This document shows, piece after piece, positions 15,145 to 18,881 of a stretch of 18,881 nucleotides of DNA. The stretch is from Lachnospiraceae bacterium UBA1683. Lineage in GTDB: Bacteria > Bacillota > Clostridia > Lachnospirales > Lachnospiraceae. The number at the start of each line of letters is the position of its first letter. The stretch's first letter is position 1. A program made the translations under genes and the position numbers. The stretch covers positions 1 through 18,881 of the forward strand of contig DCKD01000024.1 of the NCBI GenBank assembly GCA_002320245.1. The letters are read 5' to 3'. The notes under the pieces were generated by a model. It was not told the origin of the DNA, did not search any database, and saw nothing but the letters and a program-made list of their open reading frames with translations.

Positions 15145-15891
15145 ATGAGCGTTATTTCAATGAAACAGCTTTTAGAAGCAGGTGTTCATTTTGGACATCA
15201 GACAAGAAGATGGAACCCTAAAATGGCTCCTTACATTTACACAGAGAGAAATGGTATCTACATCATCGACCTGCAGAAATCTGTAGGGATGGTTGACGAT
15301 GCTTATCAGGCAGTGGCTGATATCGCGGCTAACGGTGGTACAATCCTGTTCGTAGGAACAAAGAAACAGGCTCAGGATGCTATTGCAACAGAGGCAGAGC
15401 GTTGCGGAATGTACTATGTAAATGAGAGATGGCTTGGAGGAATGCTGACAAACTTCAAGACAATCCAGAGCCGTATTAAGAGACTCAAAGACATCGAGAC
15501 AATGGCAGAAGACGGAACATTTGACGTACTGCCTAAAAAAGAAGTTATTGAGCTGAAAAAAGAGTGGGCTAAACTTGAGAAGAACTTAGGCGGAATCAAA
15601 GACATGAAGAGAATCCCAGATGCTATCTTCATCGTAGATCCTAAGAAAGAAAGAATCTGCGTACAGGAAGCACATACACTTGGAATTCCATTGATTGGTA
15701 TCTGTGATACAAACTGCGATCCAGAAGAACTGGATTATGTAATCCCGGGAAATGATGATGCAATCAGAGCTGTAAAACTGATTGTTTCTAAGATGGCTGA
15801 TGCAGTCATCGAGGCAAACCAGGGAGCAGCAGAAGAAGCATACTACGAGGATGCTGAGGAAGCAGTAGCTGAAGAGGCTGTAGAAGAGTAA
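15145..15891 (+). CDS. rpsB: 30S ribosomal protein S2
   Basis: 248 residues. S2 is a late-assembling protein on the back of the 30S subunit, needed for S1 docking and initiation. It begins MSVISMKQLLEAGVHFGHQTRRWNPKM, the canonical S2 N terminus. GTKKQAQDAI and YVNERWLGGMLTNFKTI mark the core, and PDAIFIVDPKKERICVQEAHTLGIPLIGICDTNCDPEELDYVIPGNDDAIRA is the diagnostic C-terminal block, broken here only by its length. An acidic tail (EEAYYEDAEEAVAEEAVEE) ends the protein. The start is ATG 15145. A strong terminator follows within 12 bp of the stop and tsf lies 265 bp further on, so tsf probably receives only read-through. Confidence 0.98.
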   Translation: MSVISMKQLLEAGVHFGHQTRRWNPKMAPYIYTERNGIYIIDLQKSVGMVDDAYQAVADIAANGGTILFVGTKKQAQDAIATEAERCGMYYVNERWLGGMLTNFKTIQSRIKRLKDIETMAEDGTFDVLPKKEVIELKKEWAKLEKNLGGIKDMKRIPDAIFIVDPKKERICVQEAHTLGIPLIGICDTNCDPEELDYVIPGNDDAIRAVKLIVSKMADAVIEANQGAAEEAYYEDAEEAVAEEAVEE

Positions 15892-15901
15892 TTGACACTT
15901 G

Positions 15902-15938
15902 AATGCTTCAGCCTGATAATCAGGTTGAAGCATTTTTT
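15902..15938 (+). terminator. Intrinsic terminator or attenuator between rpsB and tsf
   Basis: A 15-bp stem (15902-15916 with 15920-15934, one G-U pair) closes on a TAA loop. The 3' arm ends in TT and runs into TTTT (15935-15938), giving a T6 tract. It begins 10 bp after the rpsB stop. The last T residues also belong to the 5' strand of the multi-stem structure that follows. Confidence 0.88.
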
Positions 15939-16074
15939 CGTTGACAATGAGCCGGTGATATTCGTGCTTGTACGAGACTGGGTTCGGTAAATCTTCCCAT
16001 TCGCATTTCTATGCGTATTAGCTATTTACCAGCCATCTGTGGACAGCATTGCTGTAAGATGGAAGTCAACGGAA
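15936..16074 (+). ncRNA. Predicted four-way-junction RNA between rpsB and tsf
   Basis: A closing stem TTTCGTTGAC (15936-15945) with GTCAACGGAA (16065-16074), nine Watson-Crick pairs and one T-G, encloses three hairpins. H1 pairs CCGGT (15952-15956) with ACTGG (15977-15981) and TCGT with ACGA inside. H2 pairs GGTAAAT (15986-15992) with ATTTACC (16024-16030) and CGCAT with ATGCG (16002-16015) inside. H3 pairs CCATCT (16033-16038) with AGATGG (16057-16062) and ACAGC with GCTGT (16043-16055) inside. Junction linkers are 6, 4, 2 and 2 nt. Such compact agreement is unlikely by chance in 139 nt. I do not recognise it as a named riboswitch class. Likely roles are tsf control by EF-Ts or S2, or mRNA processing. 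Confidence 0.6.
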
Positions 16075-16143
16075 CCAGATTTAAAAATTGTCCGATCGGT
16101 CGGATGCAAAGGGATATACCCTTTTAATGTAAAATATAAATGT

Positions 16144-16148
16144 GGAGG
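16144..16148 (+). promoter_or_regulatory. Ribosome-binding site that fixes the tsf start
   Basis: GGAGG lies eight bases before ATG 16157. A GTG at 16142 in the same frame overlaps this site and would add five residues foreign to EF-Ts, so it is rejected. Just upstream a short AAAGGG/CCCTTTT hairpin (16108-16125) might influence tsf expression. Confidence 0.9.
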
Positions 16149-16156
16149 ATAAGATC

Positions 16157-17077
16157 ATGGCAATCACAGCAAGCATGGTAAAAGAATTGAGAGAGATGAC
16201 AGGTGCAGGAATGATGGACTGTAAGAAGGCTCTCGGTGAGACAAATGGCGATATGGATGCAGCGGTAGAGTTCCTGAGAAAGAACGGACAGGCAAAAGCT
16301 GAGAAAAAAGCAGGAAGAATCGCAGCAGAAGGTATCGTTAAGACTGTAGTAAAAGACGACAAGGTAGCTTCTATCGTAGAAGTAAACTCTGAGACAGACT
16401 TTGTTGCTAAAAATGCAGACTTCCAGGCATTTGTAGAGGCTGTTGCAAATCAGGCAGCAGATTCTGAGGCAGCAGATATGGACGCATTTATGGCTGAGGC
16501 TTGGGAAGCTGACACAACAAAGACTGTAAAAGATGCTCTTGTTGAGAAAATCGCAGTAATTGGGGAAAACCTGAATATCAGAAGATTTGAGAGAGTTGTA
16601 ACAGACGGATGTGTAGTTTCTTACATCCATGGCGGCGGACGTATCGGTGTCCTGATTGAGGCTGATACAGATGTTGTAAATGATGAAATCAAAACTTGCC
16701 TGAAGAACGTAGCTATGCAGGTAGCAGCTATGTCTCCGAAGTATGTATCCCGTGCAGAAGTTGCTGAAGACTTCCTGAACCACGAGAAAGAAATCCTTCT
16801 TGCTCAGGCTAAGAAAGAAAACCCGGAGAAACCGGATAATATTATTGAAAAAATGATTATCGGACGTTTGAACAAAGAGATGAAAGAGATCTGCCTGCTT
16901 GATCAGGTATACGTTCAGGACAGTGATTTGACAGTTTCTAAATACGTTGATAAAGTTGCAAAAGAGAACAATGCTAACGTAACAGTTAAGAAGTTCGTTC
17001 GTTTCGAGACAGGTGAAGGTCTGGAGAAGAAACAGGAAGACTTCGCTGCAGAAGTAGCTGCTCAGATGGGAAACTAA
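16157..17077 (+). CDS. tsf: Translation elongation factor Ts (EF-Ts)
   Basis: 306 residues. EF-Ts is the guanine nucleotide exchange factor that recycles EF-Tu. The N-terminal UBA-like module MAITASMVKELREMTGAGMM continues into DCKKALGETNGDMDAAVEFLRKNG, and the family signature SETDFVAKNADFQAF lies near residues 76-90. The two core subdomains follow (about 55-290), including VVSYIHGGGRIGVLIEAD, and the C terminus has FVRFETGEGLEKKQEDFAAEVAAQM. Length and order match bacterial EF-Ts. Pairing with rpsB is conserved in almost all bacteria. No promoter with both boxes was found between the genes: a TTGACA at 15941 has no -10 at workable spacing and is part of the junction stem. Confidence 0.98.
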   Translation: MAITASMVKELREMTGAGMMDCKKALGETNGDMDAAVEFLRKNGQAKAEKKAGRIAAEGIVKTVVKDDKVASIVEVNSETDFVAKNADFQAFVEAVANQAADSEAADMDAFMAEAWEADTTKTVKDALVEKIAVIGENLNIRRFERVVTDGCVVSYIHGGGRIGVLIEADTDVVNDEIKTCLKNVAMQVAAMSPKYVSRAEVAEDFLNHEKEILLAQAKKENPEKPDNIIEKMIIGRLNKEMKEICLLDQVYVQDSDLTVSKYVDKVAKENNANVTVKKFVRFETGEGLEKKQEDFAAEVAAQMGN

Positions 17078-17196
17078 TCTGAAATTAAATAAAGTCTGGA
17101 AATGTGCTTAAAGTCAAGCAATTATGCGTGATTGAAGCAGTTTTGAACCTTTCGTAAATTATTAAAATCTATCATAAAATATCGGGTAGATTTTCG

Positions 17197-17254
17197 CCAA
17201 AGTTTCGTCAGTGAATTCGTCAAGAGATTTGACGAAACAGAGAGACCAAAGTTT
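17197..17254. repeat. Inverted TTCGTCA repeat flanked by CCAAAGTTT direct repeats
   Basis: GTTTCGTCA (17202-17210) and TGACGAAAC (17230-17238) form a perfect 9-bp inverted repeat, with another direct TTCGTCA in the loop. CCAAAGTTT occurs at 17197-17205 and again at 17246-17254, enclosing the inverted repeat. This could be an operator cluster, a hairpin in the tsf 3' region or a recombination scar. Confidence 0.5.
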
Positions 17255-17300
17255 GCGTAGTTTTTAATTTATCGGAAAGGAACAGATGATATTGAGTGTG

Positions 17301-17330
17301 AGGGTATATTGCGAAAGCAATATACCCTTT
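17301..17330 (+). terminator. GAAA-tetraloop hairpin, possible terminator
   Basis: AGGGTATATTGC (17301-17312) pairs perfectly with GCAATATACCCT (17317-17328) around a GNRA loop (GAAA). Only TTT follows at once, with a TTTTT at 17336-17340 after six other bases, so termination is plausible but not certain. It is more than 220 bp after the tsf stop and is the best terminator candidate for the rpsB-tsf transcript. Confidence 0.5.
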
Positions 17331-17374
17331 AATCATTTTTAGAAGCAAATGATGTTTTGTGATGTGAAATGTGG

Positions 17375-17513
17375 TATAGTTAAAGAAATAGAAAAATTTG
17401 AATTTTCCCCCTTGCTGTATGTGCGTGGCTATAAAGCTACAAGGGTGGACAGATGGCGTAACCTGCAACCATGCGTGGGCGATTGTAAAGCGGGGCTCAT
17501 TCCCCGCCGCCAT
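17375..17513 (+). ncRNA. Candidate small structured RNA with its own extended -10 promoter
   Basis: TGGTATAGT (17372-17380) is an extended -10 box with a poor -35. Downstream, CCCTTG (17409-17414) pairs with CAAGGG (17440-17445), enclosing the small hairpin TGGCT/AGCTA (17426-17439). ATGGCG (17453-17458) pairs with CGCCAT (17508-17513), enclosing TGCAA/TTGTA (17464-17468 and 17484-17488, one G-U) and GCGGGG/CCCCGC (17490-17507). The GC content rises sharply against an AT-rich background, as expected for a folded RNA. I do not recognise a known riboswitch or RNA family, and no U-tract terminator follows. Confidence 0.4.
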
Positions 17514-17670
17514 ACTAAAATAATGGAGGCTTAAGACCGTTAGATTTGAATTTATAGAGAAAAGTACCTGTCAAAGAATCTTTGCGTAACTATACATGCA
17601 ATGTAAGATGTTGATTGCTTTACTTTGGACATTATTTCTTGGATAATAATATTCAAAGGAGGACGAAAAT

Positions 17671-17742
17671 ATGAATAAGATAACAACACAGGAAAGGGCG
17701 AGATATTATGAATATAGGAAATCAAATATTGAATATTCGTAA
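17671..17742 (+). CDS. Possible 23-residue leader peptide or gene remnant
   Basis: ATG 17671 has a strong AAAGGAGG ribosome-binding site (17656-17663) and reads MNKITTQERARYYEYRKSNI then EYS before TAA at 17740. It overlaps the first 35 bases of the XRE regulator in another frame. It may couple translation to the regulator or be the stub of a lost gene. The peptide is hydrophilic, rich in Arg, Tyr and Lys, and has no recognised family. Confidence 0.3.
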   Translation: MNKITTQERARYYEYRKSNIEYS

Positions 17743-18143
17743 AGAAAAGCAATTAACACAAGAGGAGTTTGGCAGATTATTTCATGTTACTCGACAAACT
17801 GTTTCAAATTGGGAAAACGGGAAAAAGTTATCCTGATCTGCAAATTCTTGTAAGCATGAGCAATCAATTTGATATTTCTCTTGATACATTATTAAAGGAG
17901 GATTCAAAGATGGTACAATCTATAGATAAAGAAAGAGCAATGGGCATAATAAAACATGAAAAATCAATTGTAGATTTTTTTACAGGTGCTGGAACAGGAC
18001 TTGTTGTATCTTGCTTATTTTCCCCAGATTCATCGGTAAGAACTACAGTCATCATTGTTGGGATTATAATGATAGGTATTGGCTGGTATAAAAAATCAAA
18101 GAGTGATAAAAAGGTATTTCAATATATTAAAGAACATGATTAA
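17708..18143 (+). pseudogene. Frameshifted XRE-family regulator with C-terminal membrane segments
   Basis: From ATG 17708 the frame reads a helix-turn-helix domain (MNIGNQILNIRKEKQLTQEE, then FGRLFHVTRQTVSNWENGK) and stops at TGA 17834 after 42 codons. At the A5 run 17822-17826 the expected family continuation SYPDLQILVSMSNQFDISLDTLLKED lies in the +1 frame and stays open to 18143. Removing one A restores a single protein of about 144 residues: HTH_3 domain (about 1-65), a linker, then two hydrophobic stretches (one near FFTGAGTGLVVSCLF, one TVIIVGIIMIGIGW). This is the usual build of small clostridial membrane-tethered XRE regulators. The A run is too short for efficient slippage, so a disrupting insertion (or a sequence error) is most likely. 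AT content is higher than in the core genes, consistent with acquired DNA. Confidence 0.8.
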
Positions 18144-18169
18144 ATGAATTTTGGCAATAACAAATTCTT

Positions 18170-18260
18170 TAGGTTAGAATCGATGATGGGGTAAACGAAA
18201 AAGCAGTTTCGACATTCCAGTGAACTGCCCCTTCGTTTACACCATTTTCGATTTGACCTA
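18170..18260. repeat. 91-bp imperfect inverted repeat
   Basis: Five complementary blocks nest in order: TAGGT (18170-18174)/ACCTA (18256-18260), AATCGA (18178-18183)/TCGATT (18248-18253), ATGG (18186-18189)/CCAT (18242-18245), GTAAACGAA (18191-18199)/TTCGTTTAC (18232-18240), and GCAGTT (18203-18208)/AACTGC (18223-18228), around a 14-nt loop. It begins 26 bp after the regulator stop. It may be a miniature inverted-repeat element, a bidirectional terminator or part of the IS91 end. Confidence 0.7.
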
Positions 18261-18393
18261 ATTGAACAAAGTGAGCGTCCGAGTAGCCATTACCTATGGA
18301 CTTTCAATCTTTTGTTCTTACCCATGATTATACAGGATTTCCTGTGCGGAAACTACAGAAATCAAGTGTTTTCAGATAAATAGGTACGACAAC

Positions 18394-18412
18394 AAAACCT
18401 CAAACTTTGAGG
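18394..18412 (-). terminator. Small terminator-like hairpin for the transposase gene
   Basis: CCTCAAA (18398-18404) and TTTGAGG (18406-18412) are perfect complements around one base, so the real loop would be about five bases. On the minus strand the stem is followed by TTTTGTT. It lies about 40 bp past the transposase stop codon and could also belong to the element's terminal structure. Confidence 0.45.
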
Positions 18413-18450
18413 CTTCAGAAAACGTATGAAAGAATAAGATTTTAACATCT

Positions 18451-18881
18451 TTATGGTATTCGAAACTGTGGTTTTCCAAGATGCCCACCACAGGATTTAC
18501 ACACACAAATGTTTATCTCATAAAGCTGTTTTAATATTTCCGGCATCTCCTTACCTCGAAGCTTCGAGAGATACTTTTGGCATCCAAGGAGATTCCGGCA
18601 TAAAGTAAGCTTCTTGTGTTTGCTACGGGAACAAAGAAGTCCGTAATGCCGAATCCTGACAAAACGTTTTGGCGGTACATGCATCAGAAACCGTCGTATA
18701 AATTCAACACCGGAAAGGGTCAGTTCTTTCCATTGTCCTTTGTTCCGGTAATCTTTTACAGAAAAAGTAACGTTTTCATCGTCCATGCAGATGATGCGGT
18801 GATTGCTGATGGCAATCCTATGGGTATATTTTCCAAGGTAGTCAATCACAGACTGTAACGGTATTTTTCGGCAGTTCCATG
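18451..18881 (-). CDS. IS91-family transposase, C-terminal part, running off the right edge
   Basis: About 143 codons are visible; the frame is open to the window end, so the N-terminal zinc-binding and HUH region lies outside. The segment VIDYLGKYTHRIAISNHRI contains the paired catalytic tyrosines of Y2 transposases (Y-L-G-K-Y). Next come VTFSVKDYR, LSGVEFIRRFLMHVPPKRF and VRIRHYGLL, typical of the IS91 Y2 transposase domain. The tail has CVCKSCGGHLG, a Cys-rich patch. IS91 elements move by rolling-circle transposition from an oriIS end beyond the transposase 3' end towards a terIS end, and can carry adjacent DNA with them. An internal GTG near 18849 is not the real start. The visible part shows no frameshift. 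Confidence 0.88.
   Translation of the reverse strand, partial: WNCRKIPLQSVIDYLGKYTHRIAISNHRIICMDDENVTFSVKDYRNKGQWKELTLSGVEFIRRFLMHVPPKRFVRIRHYGLLCSRSKHKKLTLCRNLLGCQKYLSKLRGKEMPEILKQLYEINICVCKSCGGHLGKPQFRIP

Larger units (their letters stand above)
17078..17670. other. 593-bp non-coding, AT-rich region after tsf
   Basis: No convincing coding frame was found on either strand. The region holds a 9-bp inverted repeat with TTCGTCA copies (17197-17254), a 12-bp GAAA-loop hairpin (17301-17328), a weak promoter and a cluster of stems (17375-17513), and then unstructured AT-rich sequence up to a Shine-Dalgarno at 17658. It marks the step from core genes to accessory DNA. Confidence 0.7.
18144..18450. 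other. 307-bp non-coding gap between the regulator remnant and the IS91 transposase
   Basis: Contains the long imperfect inverted repeat (18170-18260), about 130 bp without recognisable features, and a small hairpin that would end the transposase transcript (18394-18412). Because IS91-family elements place their oriIS end beyond the 3' end of the transposase gene, the left boundary of the element should fall here. A CAAG at 18363-18366 (CTTG on the transposase strand) is one possible target-site junction, but this is speculative. Confidence 0.5.

Noticed and set aside
15941..15969. tsf promoter with a consensus TTGACA -35 at 15941
   Set aside because: No -10-like hexamer occurs at 15-19 nt spacing, and the TTGAC bases are fully explained by the closing stem of the junction structure.
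17220..17513. 97-codon minus-strand open frame in the gap after tsf
   Set aside because: No ribosome-binding site, composition typical of random AT-rich sequence, and it crosses hairpins better explained as RNA structure.
17819..17836. Programmed ribosomal frameshift in the XRE regulator
   Set aside because: The shift needed is +1 (or -2); the A5 run is short and does not form the classical X XXY YYZ -1 site, and no stimulatory structure was seen.

Overview
The window looks like a chromosomal segment of a low-to-moderate GC Gram-positive anaerobe of class Clostridia, most likely family Lachnospiraceae. This rests on the protein character, strong AGGAGG-type ribosome-binding sites, sigma-A promoters with 17-nt spacers, and the gene set. 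Most of it is core metabolism and translation; the last ~1.7 kb is AT-rich accessory DNA.

Layout, left to right. (1) 1-1383: tRNA-Arg(CCG), a hairpin, then the branched-chain amino acid exporter pair azlC-azlD, overlapping by 10 bp. (2) 1387-1463: a perfect 38-bp-arm palindrome between azlD and the convergent nfo (endonuclease IV). (3) 2449-6501: a sigma-A promoter, a leader with tandem 17-nt repeats, then argS, an alanyl-tRNA editing protein (AlaX-like with a DHHA1 tail) and a CPBP intramembrane protease, packed as an operon. (4) 6502-12939: a 390-bp regulatory intergenic region (long stem-loop, GntR-type operator-like palindrome, strong promoter) followed by gltB-gltD, the two subunits of NADPH glutamate synthase. 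(5) 13001-14372: a two-promoter secreted NlpC/P60 peptidoglycan hydrolase with an intrinsic terminator. (6) 14440-14867: a second GGGAC-type palindrome abutting a convergent glyoxalase-I-like VOC gene. (7) 14994-17077: rpsB-tsf (ribosomal protein S2 and EF-Ts), with a nested-stem leader before rpsB, a terminator after it, and a compact predicted four-way junction between the two genes. (8) 17078-18881: about 590 bp of non-coding DNA with hairpins and a candidate structured RNA, a frameshifted XRE-family regulator, a 91-bp imperfect inverted repeat, and the C-terminal part of an IS91-family Y2 transposase running off the right edge.

How the genes fit together: gltBD supplies glutamate from glutamine and 2-oxoglutarate; argS and the editing protein serve tRNA charging and quality control; rpsB-tsf serves ribosome assembly and elongation; azlCD exports surplus branched-chain amino acids. 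No complete novel enzyme system (defence island, biosynthetic cluster or CRISPR) is visible. The observations most worth checking are non-coding: the rpsB-tsf RNA structures, the GGGAC palindrome family at convergent gene ends, the argS leader repeats, and the possible small RNA near 17.4 kb. All stem assignments were made by eye from complementarity; none was computed.
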